A stretch of DNA of 64,000 nucleotides from Stratiolaelaps scimitus (GCA_019614645.1 JABWDB010000008.1:5642001-5706000); one strand, 5' to 3'. Positions 10,393 through 23,580 are shown, counted from the first letter of the stretch. The notes: generated by a model not told the origin, from the sequence alone. Numbers and translations are program-made.

Positions 10393-12060
10393 TTAGTTCC
10401 ACTGGCGATAATGACGAAACATAGCACGGCACTCAGTCGAAATTTCAAGGGGGCAAAAAATCGCTATGAAATAGCTATTTTTGCTTAGAAACGAAACTTA
10501 GACTGCTTCGAGTCGAACAAAACACCACCAACACGACGACTGTTGTCCACATGTTGTCAACTTCGATCAGCTGTTTGTGTTATATACGCCGCTATGGAGC
10601 AGTGCGTCCACCTCCGCTGATACGTCTCGCGTGCCGTTATTGTTTTGTCAACAAAGCAGACGCTGTCTGCCTGCGAAATCGGTAGAATCCAACGGTGGCA
10701 AGAGTACGCGCGGCGAGCCTGACGAAACGATTGGGCTCGGCGTGGTCGACCCCTCCCTACAAGGTGATCAGGACAGTCTCACGTCGAATTACCGGGGGAC
10801 ACAGCTTGGCTCGGCGGGAGCCGTGGATTCTTCATATCATTGACATTTCTCGCGGTCGGGCGGCCGTCATACGGATGAGTGCTGAGAAATGTCGATGGGA
10901 GTATGGGTGGGGGTCCTTCAGGCGTCAACGAAAGTCCAGAAAATGACAAGGTTCTGGATGCAACCGATAACAGGTTGCTGCTTCAGGGCTTCTATACAAG
11001 ATAGAGTCATACGCTGGTGGAGAGAGAGAGAGAGAAGGGGTTTGCGTTTTCTAATTTTCTTAACCCGAAAGAGTCTACCGAGGTCGACGATATATGACTA
11101 TCTGTGTGAATCGTCCTGCTCGTCGGTCCGTGAACCAGTATTCTGCCATAGAGATGATATCGATTAATATTAGCGAGAGTGGATCCGAACAAATCGAATT
11201 CGCATAATTTCGGCAACAATTGTGCCCCGTATTAAATAAATAAAATTTCCAGGCTGACTCACAGCCAACATGTGCCCCGGATTGTATCTCGTAAAACATT
11301 GACATTATTAAATCACATTCAGAATAATCAACGAAACGGGACCTAGCCTACCCTAGCCTGGGAATCGAACGTTTTAGATTCTAGAAAAAAGCTGCGGCTT
11401 TTGAGGCTCGATATATCAGAACTGCGTTTGTAATAATGATACTAATAATAAAATAATAATAACGAGCTTAATAAATACTATAGATAATAATAATAATAAG
11501 CAAGAAAATGCGGTCTATTTTTGAGCGGACCCCCAGTTCTTCCTCCTTGTGATCGGCCTCGGAACCACCTTTGGGGATTACTTCAAGGACCTATTGGGCC
11601 ACTTTTACTTATTTCTAACTCTCTTTTACCTGGCTAGGCTCTATATAAGGGGAAAGTATACTGTCAAGTTAAGATTGCTATTGAAAAGAATATTATGTTA
11701 TTGGGTAAATTGTTGAACTTGGCTACGTTGTGACCTTGAATTGCGATTCTGCGCGCAACAGCAAAATTCCAGCTGCTTTCGTTTCTCCAGGATAATCGAC
11801 AAGATTTGGGACGGTTTTTAGAAACGCCGAAGCTCGAAACAATGACGTTTACCATAGTTTTAGCTTTACGAATCGCTAGTTCGTTGTTGTAGACCGTTCC
11901 ACACTACAATGTTAAGAACGTATGTAGCACCATTGATGTACCCCGTTATTTCGGCTTTCGATGACTCGGGGCAAACACTATATTCCGGTTATATGAATTG
12001 AGTAAATGTGAACAGCCCAAGTTGAGATTTTTGTCTTCATTCGGTAAAAGGAATAAACGA
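10393..12060. other. WDR6 upstream region; possible divergent exons
   Basis: No recognised gene. Two plus-strand frames could be exons of a divergent gene: one ends at CTACAAG|GTGATC near 10761, the other covers about 10880-10972 and ends AACAG|GTTGC. No domain was seen. An AAT-rich tract lies at about 11434-11500. The rest shows nothing. Confidence 0.3.
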
Positions 12061-12113
12061 TGGGTAAAGGTAAAGGTTTATTGGTTTATTGAAGGAGCTG
12101 GAAAAACTCCACT
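12061..12113 (-). repeat. SINE family 1, 3' fragment
   Basis: On the minus strand this reads AGCTCCTTCAATAAACCAAT followed by TTTACC units, the tail of the tRNA-derived family. The tRNA-like head is absent, as expected from 5' truncation on retrotransposition. Confidence 0.7.
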
Positions 12114-15085
12114 TCGTAGGAAACGATGAGGACTCAATGACAAAGACAAATATCACAAGTCACGGGATTGACAACGCTTTTAGTTTGGCGATGACAGACT
12201 GGCGGTCCCGTACAGGGACTTATCAACTAACTAGCTAATATAGGTATAGAACTCTGGTGGAAGTGTATGAATCTGTGGAAAACCCATCCCGCTTACTACG
12301 CGAAAGTCTAATGGCAAGCCAGTTTCGTCGAACTCTACAGTAATGTATGAAAATTTCAGTTTTTCTAATCCGAGCTATAATAATCGAGGCCAACCAAAAC
12401 CGATTGCATACAAATTAGGAGGTCAGCGGTAGTTATCACCTTGCTACATACGGGGCTAGATAGATCTATGGCACAGCGAGATACCACATAGATCTGAAAG
12501 AATCGTTACGTCAACGATTGGAACCACGGCTGTATCGAGCCGCCCCGAAGTGTACGGACACGCTCGGTGTCGATTTTAGCTTTGCTTATACCGAGTATTT
12601 TACGCCGGGTCTGCTCGTTGTTTTCCCCTATAGCATTTCTGCTTCGAAGACTGTCAGGGCAATTTCTATCCGGGCTCCTGCGCACTCACGACCTCAGACG
12701 AAGATGAAGCCGCACGCCGTAAAATGCGGAACGATATAGCTAAACAAGTGCTGAGTCGACGATCTCTCTCTCTCGCTCTCTCTCTCTCTCGTGAACTGCG
12801 CTAAAGGTTTCGAAATTAATCAAGCCGCAATATTACATGAACGAAGAGCCGCTAGAGACATCATGCTTCGACAGGCGAAGTCGTGCGTCAACTTGAGACC
12901 AAAAACCTTATGGAAACGCCGGGCCATATTTTGTCGAGGAGCTCGACTCCGCCGGAGGAAGGGTGATTTACGAGAATAACACACAACGGTAACTGAGATT
13001 TGACTGAACTTGGGACGTACGCCGGTAAGCTTACTAAGTGCTCACGAATATCGAAAGTCTCTAACGACCCTTACGGTGGGGTCGGGTTCGATCGGGTTCG
13101 ACCCGGCGCATAACTACAACTGCGGACAGTTGTAGGAACAGTGGCGAATCTGGCTGACGTTGATAGAGTTGAAGGAGGTAGGATTCTATTCTAAAAGTTA
13201 GTGGCTATGCAACATTTTTTGGATTATTCGCATTTTTTTTTAGATTAATTTTTTTTTAATTGCTGAGAATGGGTACTTCAACACAAAAATCACGTGTACT
13301 GGGAATTGGTTAGCTTTGCCATTCTGTAGGTGGCATACTGCTTCACCAGTAGACACACATCATATGTAATTACTCTATATATATATATCATCATTTTCTC
13401 AACAATATAACGGGCGTAACTTTGACAACGGTCTTCGAAAATAGATTTATGCCAAGATATTCCCAAAATGCCGCATTTTCTGAGTTTGACTGCATGTGTT
13501 ACTTATGCATATATTTTATATATTTTCCTCTTGGTGCTTTATTTTTTAAACGTGGGAAGAGCTTTGATCCAATGCTTTCATCGAATAGCTGTTAGGCTAC
13601 TTTCATCAAAGGTGTGAAAAATAAACTCGTATCGATGGCTCTTTCTTGAACTGGCCTGTGACGTCGTACCAATTTTGTCAGCAAACACTGGACTGGTAAA
13701 AAAAAACTTTGCCAGCCGTGATGTTGCCTCGGATCCGTGGTTAGGTTCATCAGGACTGCCTATCTCAGCATCGCACGCACGTACATGCTGGAGTATGTAC
13801 CAGCAGGCACCGCTCTCTCCCCTAGCAATTATGTTCATGCCATCTTGTTGTTGTCTATCCCTTGTCGTTGGCGTGCCTCGGAGTTAAGCTCGAGAAGGTG
13901 GGTGTGCCAGAACCCGATTAGATCGTTTTGCTCCTGTAGAGAACGAAGACTCGCCTACTACTGTACAGGCAGAGTACCGCACAGAAGTGTGTAATCACAC
14001 CGGTCGACAAGCCGCGCTACCACTGGCGATGACTGACAGGGCGATTTCGGATCTAGTCAAGTCGAAGAAAGGCAGTGACCACTTCGGCTGGTGCCACCAT
14101 GAACACGATCGCCGCTGCTGAGGCGTCTCGAGTCATGAACGTCGACTCGATGAAACGGCAACATGTTACAGTTGTTCCTATTGTTGTTGTTGTTGTTATG
14201 GTTATGCTCGCCAATCCCATCTGAGGGGATCGTCCCGTCGTAAAGGTGTGTCGGTCCGTAGTAATAGTAGCAGTAGCAGCAGCAGTTATGGTGGTGGTGG
14301 TCGTTGTAGCAGCCGTGCTACAGTAATGCTGCTGTCAAATAGAGGCCGCAACCATTGCCAACTGAGTGCCAAACCACCGCCGCCCACTCCATACGCAATA
14401 GGCTTCGATTCAGTGCTGTTCATAATCACATGTGTGATGTGCCCCTTCGGCAATGCCGCCAGCTTCTTCGCCACCGATGGATCTTGGATGTTCCTCCGTG
14501 TTTCGGCGGTACGCGCTCATGTATCTTACAGTTAGGCTGCTGCCAAGATGCCCACATATATATGAGCGAACGGAACAGTTTGAAGGAGATGAGAACGAAT
14601 GTTTTCGCCGCGAATGACAATCGTCCGTAATGCGTGTCATCGTCCACGCATTTTTCTTTCTCAGATTAGAGTTTTAGAGTAGGTTTTGGCTTTACGCCAC
14701 ATGCGACACAACAGAGACCTGCACCTTCGCAATCGGAGCGTCGAATAATGCATCACAACAACTGCCTTGTCCGACATTGTGAACACATGTGCGGTGATCA
14801 CTGTCAATGACAACAGTATCCACATTGCGACCCTTTCTCGGTGGTTTGTTGTTGCTGTGGTTTAGGACAATGACCTGTATGCAGGGCCGTATTTCGACCA
14901 ACGAGAAAATAGGCTTTGCTAGCCGATTCAGCCTGGTCTCGTTATCCACTAAATCTAGCCAGCAGGACATAACATCGCCTACTTTCTGGCTGGCTACGTA
15001 ACTCGAATTCGTACCTAGTAGTGTTTGAATGTCCTACATATATACTTGTAATATTGCGTTTGTTTGTATGTGTGTGTATGCATAC
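12114..15085. other. No gene seen
   Basis: No coding region is recognised. It contains a TC tract at 12762-12790, a perfect short hairpin at about 13114-13135 (CTACAACTG paired with CAGTTGTAG), a TA tract near 13375-13388, and a GTAGCAG-type tract at about 14262-14286. Open frames around 14250-14650 lie partly in this repeat tract and are not supported. Confidence 0.4.
12762..12790. repeat. (TC)n microsatellite
   Basis: Nearly pure TC tract with one interruption. Confidence 0.9.
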
Positions 15086-15315
15086 CTGTCCACTTGCGAG
15101 CGTAATAAGTAGAGCAATTGATGGCGTCGTCTCACTATAGCCCACGTGGCTGAGCTGTCGGCTCGTATTTGGTTGCTGAACGAAGACATCCATCGATCGG
15201 AGGTCCGCTCCTTCCACCAGAAATGAGCCCGGTCACGCGATGACCGAAGGAAGTTGGTAAACGATGAAGAAAAGCTCGATGCCGTTTCGTTGTCTCTCAT
15301 TTCGCCGCCGCTCAT
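15086..15315 (-). CDS. Candidate first coding exon, unknown protein
   Basis: A minus-strand ATG at 15315 (A at -3) opens 76 codons that run to a strong donor, GACAG|GTATGC, after 15086. The predicted peptide starts MSGGEMRDNE and is Ser/Arg-rich with two WW/DRW motifs. No family is recognised. A second frame is also open up to the same donor (its last residues read LITLASGQ), so the coding frame is uncertain. Downstream exons were not found. This may be a coincidence. Confidence 0.2.
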
Positions 15316-15472
15316 ACTGTTGTTGCATTTCGCGGCGTTGCTCTCGTGTTTCGGCTCGTTTCGCGGGCAGATCCGATGATAACCATCGATATGACCACGT
15401 TTGAGCACTGTGTCCTAACCGATTGCTGAGTTACCGCTCGTTGTCCAACGCTGCCTAATCGTCTGCTAGCTT

Positions 15473-15533
15473 CACCAGCACGGCGACATCACCAGCACGG
15501 CGGCATTGTCACCAGCACGGCGGCATTGTCACC
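15473..15533. repeat. 20-bp minisatellite, about three units
   Basis: The unit CACCAGCACGGCGGCATTGT occurs twice exactly in tandem, preceded by a shorter variant copy. Confidence 0.9.
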
Positions 15534-15602
15534 CTCTTTCCGTCGACTTTTCGGTACGGTCTGCCTGTGTTTGTGGTGCTTTCTTCGTTGAGTAGATAGC
15601 TC

Positions 15603-15621
15603 GGTTGGTTGGTTGGTTGGT
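15603..15621. repeat. (GGTT)n microsatellite
   Basis: Four to five GGTT units in tandem. Confidence 0.85.
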
Positions 15622-16300
15622 TTCAGTGGACGGTGGGGTCGATGTAGTAACGAATTGCAATTTAGCTCCTGTCCATTCGGCCGCCGTCCACAAAGGGCAC
15701 CTTGCTCGGTATCAGCCACGATTTCGGTCCCTGTGAATTACGGTAGCCGTTCTGAAGCGGCGATAGCGATCGATGAGCAACAATGCGGCGCCGACGAGAA
15801 ATGCAGAAATGGTACGGTAACGAAACGGAGGAGAAATCACGTCGTTGTAGACTCGTCTGCTCGGTCGGTTGGTGGGTGGGCCTTCTCGCGTTGTGGATGT
15901 CGCTGCTGCTGCTGCTGCTGCTGGCCGAGCAAGAGCCGCCTGATATTCGCTTCCACCACTGTTCGTCAACACCGCCTGGAACATCAAATATAAGTGATCC
16001 CCTTGGTTAACTGGACACGACCGTGCCCTTCGATTGTCGACAACTTCAGTTACCAGCCAGGGCGGTGACAACGCGAGACTGTGTACATTGTATAATACCC
16101 CATTGCATAGTAGTGCCAGTACTAGCAGCAGCAGCAGCATCTGCAAAGGAAGAAAAGCATGCGAATGAGATAGGTCGCATCTACAGATACTGCTATAACA
16201 CATGCGGCGGAGTCTAGTGTAGACAAACGGTAAGACATATGTACATACAACGGATGCGAGCAGCCGCTGCTATGTGGCTGTAGCAGCGGTGACCCTTGTG

Positions 16301-16382
16301 ACAGGTGACATATAGCAGAACTTAAGCATTGTGAAAATTGCAGTTCTTTTAATAAGCTAATAAACCTTTAACTTATCTTACC
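16301..16382 (+). repeat. SINE family 1, 3' fragment
   Basis: Sequence from GTGACATATAGCAGAACTTA through TTAATAAGCTAATAAACC to the TTTA/TTACC end matches the 3' part of the copy at 1072-1218. The A and B boxes are missing. Confidence 0.75.
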
Positions 16383-19300
16383 ACGCAGCGACTTGTGCTG
16401 CTCGACCTTCCCTAGACAGACTCGCGGAGAAGGTCCGCAATTGTTATAACTACTTCTCGTAGTTTTTATATCAGACCTTCATACAAGACCATTGTAATTT
16501 TCAATACACAAATAAATGCAATTGACATTTCGTATATTTTTCTTTAGCGAAATGCCGACGCCACTATTCCACGTTTCAAATATTGTCATGTTATTGTTGT
16601 ATTTCATCGCATCCTGATTAATTTATAATAAACGATAAGATAACGATAAATTTCCCAGCTTATTCAAATAGGACATTTGAATTATGGAGAGAGAGAGAGA
16701 GAAAAAAAAAAGATCTAACTCCAGCTTCAAGTTATCGAGCACCCACCGCTTGCCTTAATATACAATAGTTTACCGTATGTGTGTGTGTGTGTATATGCTG
16801 TTGAGTGTCTTGTGGGTCTGCTTTCATCTGTCCATCGTTATTTGCTGCCGCCGCCGTCGCCGCCTCCCCTTTTGTTGTTATGATGGGCGCCGCTAACTTT
16901 CTGCTCCGTCGCACCCGGACGACCGCCCTCTCACTGGCAGCAACAGCAGCCGCAGCAGCAGGAGCGCGCCCAAAAAATCACGAAGATCAGAGGTCGCCGC
17001 GTGTCACCGCATGCACGCAGCTGCTTTGCTCAGGACGGGTGGAGGAGGCGGCGGCGGCGGCGACGACGTTTCGCCGCCGCGCTTAAGATGAAGATGAAGA
17101 AAAACAAAGGGCGAAAACTACGACGAAGTTGACGGAGAAGACGACGCAGTAGGGAAAACGAGATGTGGAAGATCCTCACTACTTCTGTTACTGCTGCTGT
17201 TGCTACTACAGCAGCAGCAGAGGCTGTCTCAGAGCGTTTGCCGCTCCACCTCGTTCTGTGCTTGTCCGTCCGTTCGTCAGCTGTCCTTTATTATTGTCGC
17301 CCGGGTGCGGTGGCTTCTTCCACTTCTGATGTGAATGCTGCACCGCTCCCCTATTCATCCCACACTACCGACTCCTGACTGTTGTCGTTCTCTATTCTGT
17401 AGTGCACTAGTCCCGATGGTTCTCGCTGTCGCTCTCGCTGCCACTGCTTCTGCAGCTGCTGTTACCACGAGCGATGACATCAAGGCATCAACCCGGTTGC
17501 AATCAACCTGAAGCGAACGAACAAGTTCATCTCATCCAACGAAAATCGCCATGAGCATCGTCTAAGACAACAGCAGCAGCAGCAGCTGGAGGAGGAGGAG
17601 CAGGAGGAGCAGCAGTGGTTGGTCGGTCGGTCGGTCGGTGGATGATCCCGACGAGCAGCAAGAATGACTGGGACGGTGCAGGGACAGTGTCGTCCAAAGC
17701 AATGTCGACTCGGGGGATCGCCAGCGACCCCGTGCACTCGTGCCTCCCGCCGTCGGCGGGGTCGCGGTGGTGCAGTGGGCGCCCAGAAGACGGCTGACGG
17801 CCTGAGCCCCTTAGCGCTGCCACTGGCTGGGACGCTGCGGAATCGACCGCTATTACTACATACAACCGCTGCTACCGGCAGTTGTAATAGTAGTAATGGC
17901 ACACTGCTACCTTCACTAACGCGGCCATACAGCCGCTGGTGATATAGGCGAGGCAGCGATAGTGGTGGTGGTGGCGGAGATCGACTCTTGCAGAACAGAC
18001 GACGTTCGCGGCGACGCTGACGAGAACGGCACTTGACGACTACGGCGACAAGAAGATAAAAGATGCGACATTTCTTCTGAAGATCTCGAAAAAGATGTTG
18101 ACCGTATTGCTGCGTAGCTGGCTGCGCTTCGTGCCTCATCGTCTCAATGAAGGGATAGCAGCTTGTTCAGAAACTGGTTGCTTTTTTGTTTTAGCTCAAT
18201 TCAGCACTTCCTTGGCTCTGCTGTCGACCTCTTAGAGGAAGAAGGCGAAGATGACGACGATGGTGCCGTTGTTGTTGTTGTCATCATCATATGAAACAAC
18301 GCCGCTCTGGCAGTTCACGCTGCAGAAGCGGCAGGGAGGCGAGTCCAAGTTTATGGGGGATGAGGGCCGAAAATGTTGTCCAGTTCTCGCTCGCCCTGCA
18401 GCAGCCCGCAGGTCAACCCGGCGACAACGAGGTTGCCGTTGGCATCACCACCACCGCCACCACCACCACAACTACAACTACTGCAGCAGCAGCAGCAGCA
18501 GCAACAACTTCCACTATCATAGCGATTGCCACACTGAACGGCGACGGCAGCAGACAAAGGGGACGGTGATGAGTAGGAGCAGGGCGCCGCCGCCGCCGCC
18601 ACAATCACCCCAGTGATCTCTGCACCTTAGCAACACAGAGCGTCTTAGACCAATATAGAGGGAGTGGTCTGCTTATCAGCTATAGAACAGGTAAATATAA
18701 TACATCGATGCAATACGAACTTCAGCCGTATTTATCATATTCTGCGTTTGAACATTTGTCATCTGCATATCGCTTTCAGAACGTACTTCAGCGAGGCTTC
18801 TGGCTGACCTATGGCACTAGCGTTGTGGCTGACGATACAGCTATGACTCATGCGGCTGTTGCTACCAGCTCGGCCATTCCTGCTATGTAAGGCTTAGCCT
18901 TCAGACATTATTGAGCACATATCACTTGCGGCAGTGGCTTGTACAGAGCCTGCGCCCGGTGACCGGACCCGTTGGTAACGTCCGCGAAATCAGTTGAGTT
19001 CGCGCTTGAAATGTAGCCGAGAGAGTGAATTCGCCGAAGGGTGTACTCAATATACTCTCACATTGATTTGATTCCTTTTAAAGTACGTCTCAGCCCATCG
19101 TTTCTAGTGGCTCGGATTTACCCCTGTGCGGATATCATGCACCGTCACCACTCGTAGTGGTCGGTTAGGGATGGTGATTATGAGCCCGCTGGCGCCGTGG
19201 ACGATGGATGATCTCCACATCCGTTCGATGCCATCGCGGCCGAAGCGCGCAAGGCATTTAGCGAACTATCGAATGAAAGCACCAGCAACAGATAATGGAA

Positions 19301-19663
19301 CAATCGCTTTTTACTGCGCGATAGCTGCCTAGCGTTCGGTTCGTCTGCTGTAGATGATACAGGTGTGATTATATCGTGTCCGCTTCTGAGTGTGTGTGTG
19401 TGTTTGCGTGAGCACACGTAGGTCCATTGCTACATGCCGATTCGACCAAGGAGTACACTGCTTGTAATGATCGTTTGCTGGGCACAGGCTGAAAGAACAG
19501 ATGGTATTGGCGGCAGGGTGACTTCTGCAGCTGCAAGTCGTGCCACCTGCGCCGTCATCGAATGTTCGGTAAAAAAAACACAGAATGGCCATTGGGAGGT
19601 GGCAGTGACGGCTTAAGCAAGGTAACGTATTGCTGCTGCGGTGTTGGACTCACTGCGGAACGC
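16383..19663. other. Trinucleotide-repeat-rich region, no gene seen
   Basis: This stretch contains GA (about 16685-16704), GT (about 16778-16793), GCC/GGC (around 16848 and 17045), CAG/GGA (17566-17640), ACC/GCA (18444-18509) and GCC (18585-18601) tracts. These tracts produce long open frames on both strands, including one of 219 codons at 17480-18139 (minus) rich in poly-Ser, poly-Cys and poly-Pro. Nothing with a recognisable domain or convincing splice structure was seen. Confidence 0.5.
18444..18509. repeat. (CCA)n / (CAG)n compound microsatellite
   Basis: Tandem CACCAC units pass into ACA/ACT and then seven or so GCA units. Confidence 0.9.
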
Positions 19664-19694
19664 TATATATATACATATATATATATATATATAC
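19664..19694. repeat. (TA)n microsatellite
   Basis: Alternating TA with one CA interruption. Confidence 0.9.
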
Positions 19695-19800
19695 AAACAA
19701 AATATATATTATGTGTGTGTGTCTATATTCGACAATAGAGATACAAGAGCAAATATCGCTCTGGGACTTGCGTTGAGGTTGAACAGTTGTTGGGCTGACT

Positions 19801-19970
19801 GTTAGCCGATGTTTAGCATCCGTGGTACTGCTCTTGTTTGGCTTCATAAGAAGGACCCGTTTAAATGCAAATGTGTAAAACCGTGCATCGAAAAAAACAA
19901 ACAAAAAACCCAAAGAACCTGAATTGAACCTCTGCACCTACGTGTCTCATGAATACACCACGCCACACTC
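19801..19970 (-). repeat. SINE-like family 2, copy with tRNA-like head
   Basis: On the minus strand a B-box-like GGTTCAATTC (19930-19921) follows a GC-rich tRNA-like head. Next come an A/T-rich spacer and a body that includes the plus-strand core GCTTCATAAGAAGGAC and TTTAAATGCAAATG. That core recurs at 44500-44585 with a few changes, which shows a dispersed family distinct from SINE family 1. Confidence 0.6.
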
Positions 19971-20154
19971 AAATTCGCTTGGGGGTTAGCAACGCCGTAC
20001 GCCACCTAATATACTCTGATTCGAGGCAGGAATCACTCCTTCTACCGTTTGGCTCGAATACGCGTTACTAGCTAATACTGATACGTCAGACCCCCATGTT
20101 ACCGCCCCGTATCGATACCTCTGCAGCTATCTGTGCTAGCTTCTGGACCTTCTC

Positions 20155-20180
20155 GTGTGTGTGTGTGTGTGTGTGTGTGT
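20155..20180. repeat. (GT)n microsatellite
   Basis: Thirteen GT units without interruption. Confidence 0.95.
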
Positions 20181-21920
20181 CAGTTGTGTCTTCACGGGGC
20201 GACGCTGGAAGCAGTTCGAAGAACGAAGTGAAAAAGGTGCAGTCGTCTGGGCCACCTCGGAATATCCAACGGCAATAGGCTGAGCCATGCTAGCCATGGG
20301 GCGCGGGCTGGGCGGCCATTTGCGGGTTATGCTCATGCCTCGGGGCAGGTGATTGAGGCTGAACAGTAGAAGGAGCTTCAATGCTCAACCCCAGCGAAGA
20401 TCAACAGCCGCAGCAGCTGCAGCAGCAAAGCGGTTACAGCGAAGCACGGTGGCGGTTCTCTAGCACTGGATCGCGCGCGACTGCTGCCGATGCGAATTCG
20501 AATGGGAGCGGCCACTACACCGAAGCAGCGACGGACGTCTAACGCGTAGACACTGCGATCGACATTATGATGACGATGGCGGTAGCTGCTACTGCTGTTG
20601 TTGCTGTTGTAATAGTAATAGTAGCAGTTGTAGTAGACGTTGTTGTTATTATTGTAAATATTGCTGCAGCCGTAGGGTATGTATGCAGCGGTGGTAAGAA
20701 CGATAACCGTGGCGTTGTCCAGCAGCAGAAGCAGCAGCAGCAGCGGCTGAGGAGTGGTAGAAAAAAATGACCGAGAGAACAGGAGAACCCGCTCCCAGAA
20801 GGGCGAGCGCGTTTACTACGGAGAGGCAACTGACTACCATCTCGCTGTGGTGGTCGTTGCCGCCATCATCACTGACCATCGCCATCGTCGTCGGAGAGTT
20901 CAAGAAGCCGACCTGTTCCGTACTGTAACAACTGCGACAGCAGGAATGGCTAGTAATAGCAGCAGCAGCAGCAACGAATGGCAACGAGCAGAAGAACGAC
21001 AACGACGGCCCGATTTGGTGGAGACAGGGCAAAGGTGTATTCCTCTCCGGTTTTAGTTCAGCGTGACGCTTGAGGAAATGAAATGACGCTGTTCGAATGC
21101 TGACGTTAGCTTCGTTCGAACCACAGCTAAGCGAGCTCTGCTCGACAATACCAGCCTCACCGCGTTCATTTATCGGCGTATGCGTATCGTCTGTATGCGT
21201 GTTTAGTTGTTGCATGATTTATTTGTGTCTCCTCTCGATCTTCCCGCATAAAGCAGTGCTAGTACCCCTTAAGTGCTATTCCTTTCGAATGACCGCTGCG
21301 GCTGGGCTTTCCGAGACGTGTACCGATACGTTCGTCTTGTTTGGGATCATTGATGGTTTGATGGTTGCCACCACCAGCGATGACCACCAGCGCCCCCCCG
21401 TTCGTCACACGTATGCAGTGCTAACCAGACTGCTTTGCACTTGAACTCAGCTACGAGCGGTTGCTCCGTGCAGTCGGCGTCTTGGCAGGGACGCATCATC
21501 GTCCACAGCTTCAAGCTAGGACAATACGCTGGGGTGTGAGTCCGCAGTTGGGATCAGCATGGGGAAGCTCTGAGCTAGCGACATAGATTTCCCTGAACCA
21601 ACAACAACAGCAACAGCAGCAACACACCGCGACAGACCTACGCCACCTCCTCCTCCGTCGAGCGGCGGCCGCGAAGTTCAGCACCGATTGCTGACACCGG
21701 ACTGTTGACACCGGCCGGCAAAGCAGGAGGTTCTCGCTCGTTGGTAAAAGCCAAATGTTTTGCTTGACCCGGTGGACATTTGTGGGCGCTAGCTGCTTTT
21801 TTGTTTCTTCTCTTTTCATTGTTATTAACGTTATCGGCGAGACACTGCTCTCAACCTGACGTTTGCCTCTGCTGCCATGCCACTGGGGTCCTTACAACAT
21901 CGTCACCACCATGGTCCATG

Positions 21921-21975
21921 TATATATATATAGACGAAGGAAAAAAAAAAGTATATATATATATACAGATATATA
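21921..21975. repeat. (TA)n with internal poly-A
   Basis: Two TA blocks are separated by a purine stretch containing ten A. Confidence 0.9.
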
Positions 21976-22400
21976 GAGTCAATTATGGTATATTTGCGAG
22001 CTGTTTTCTCTCGTTATTCTCATCTCGAGAGGTAAAGTGGCACCGACAGGTAGACATCATCCTTTAGCTGAGAAATGGCCAGGAGGCCAAAAAGACGACG
22101 TGTTATTGTTGTATGTCGTCGTCGTCGTCGTCATCGTCCGCGGGACACGCTCCAAAGAACGCGAGTTATTCCACTTTTGCTGCTCGTTGATCGTTTACGC
22201 GTGTGCTCCTAGATCTGCTGTTGCTGCTGCTGCAGCTGCAGTCCCTGCCATAGCTGCTCATTATTATGACTACAGGAGGTTGTGGTGGTGGTGGCGGCGG
22301 TGACGGCGACAAGCACCGAGGAGGTGGTTCATCTCAGTCACAGCGGCTGCTAGCGCTGGGCCTAGATTGCGGGATGCTTATTGTTACGGTCGACTACTAG

Positions 22401-22440
22401 CGGCGGCGGCGGCGGCGGCAGGAGCGGTGTTGGTGGTGGT
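22401..22440. repeat. (GGC)n / (GGT)n triplet tract
   Basis: Seven GGC-type units are followed by GGT units. Confidence 0.9.
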
Positions 22441-23580
22441 GCTGCCGCTGCTGCTGCTGACGTTCTGCCGTACCCGCTAACGCTGCTAGACCGATTAGCT
22501 CTCCCGTCTCGTCCGACTGGTAGCACTCGCGCATGCTCTGCCGTTGTGGTGATGGTAGTGGCACTCTCGTCGTGGGCCGCGGGCCCCTAAGTTCGCGGGT
22601 CGAGTCGTCTCTGGAGCCGGGTCACCTGTGACGCCGTGTGGGGGATGCAGGGGTCACAGACGAACAGGGAGAAACGCAGACGCACACAGTCACAAGTACA
22701 CACATAAGCACACGTACGAGTTAGTGAGTCACTCAGTAAATGTGTGACTGACCATTGGTGTAAGCTGCTGCTGCTGTGTGGTTGCTGCTGCAATGTTGCT
22801 CCGACTTCCCCGCTGCTCAGCGTGAGGAGAAGCGCTCCGCTAACGTCTGGAGCAGAAGTACCACCAACTACGTTCGTTCGGTCCGGCCAGCCACCCGGCT
22901 AAATCCGAGCCGACCCGCCTCGTGCACGAAACGAACCGAATGATGCTCACGCACATAAAGGTAAAGGCTGACCAGAAAGATGGCAGGCCACAAAGTTCCC
23001 TATGCTCTTGTTGTCGCTGCCCGCGCTGCTTCGGCTGCAGCAGCAGCAGCAACAGCGGCAAACTCTCCTGACTTTGCCGCGTTCCCAGACCGAGTTATAA
23101 CGTAAGCAGCGCACCCGGCAAAATCGTCTGATGACACAGATATTCTCATGCTCTCATCATCTTCTTCATTCTTGCACCGTAGCGATCCGTAGCTGCTATC
23201 CATGTGACGGTACAGACGCAACAAGAACACGAAGCTGCTGTGGTCGAACGCGAGAATGTATTGTACATACTTCACTGTCAGCGACGTCATGTGACGATGG
23301 CGGTGTGGCGGAAAAAACATAGGCCATGTCGAAGAATTGGCTACTTCTGGGTTGATAGACTTGCACTTTCGGAAATGAGCTGAAATGAACTTCAGCTTTC
23401 TCGCATGGCACGCTAATGGCTATTAATCAACATGGTAACATTAAGCATGGGAAGTCTTAATGCAACGATATCTAGTAAATTCTGGGGTACAATCTGGGGT
23501 ATCAGATGGCTACGCTTGGTAAGTTCTGACAAGGCGAAATGGATGACACACACACTTACATATATATATATACATATATA

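Larger units (their letters stand above)
20181..23580. other. Repeat-rich region, no gene seen
   Basis: It contains GTT/GTA-type triplet tracts (about 20580-20670), CAG tracts (20720-20750, 20957-20978, 21600-21625), a TA/A tract (21921-21975), GTC (22113-22135), CTG (22208-22245) and GGC/GGT (22401-22440) tracts. All long frames here overlap these tracts. No protein family was recognised. Confidence 0.5.

Noticed and set aside
17480..18139. 219-codon minus-strand open frame
   Set aside because: Made largely of triplet repeats (poly-Ser, poly-Cys, poly-Pro), with other frames open as well; no domain, no splice structure.
20649..21215. 188-codon minus-strand open frame
   Set aside because: Crosses several CAG tracts with poly-Ala/Ser; no domain.
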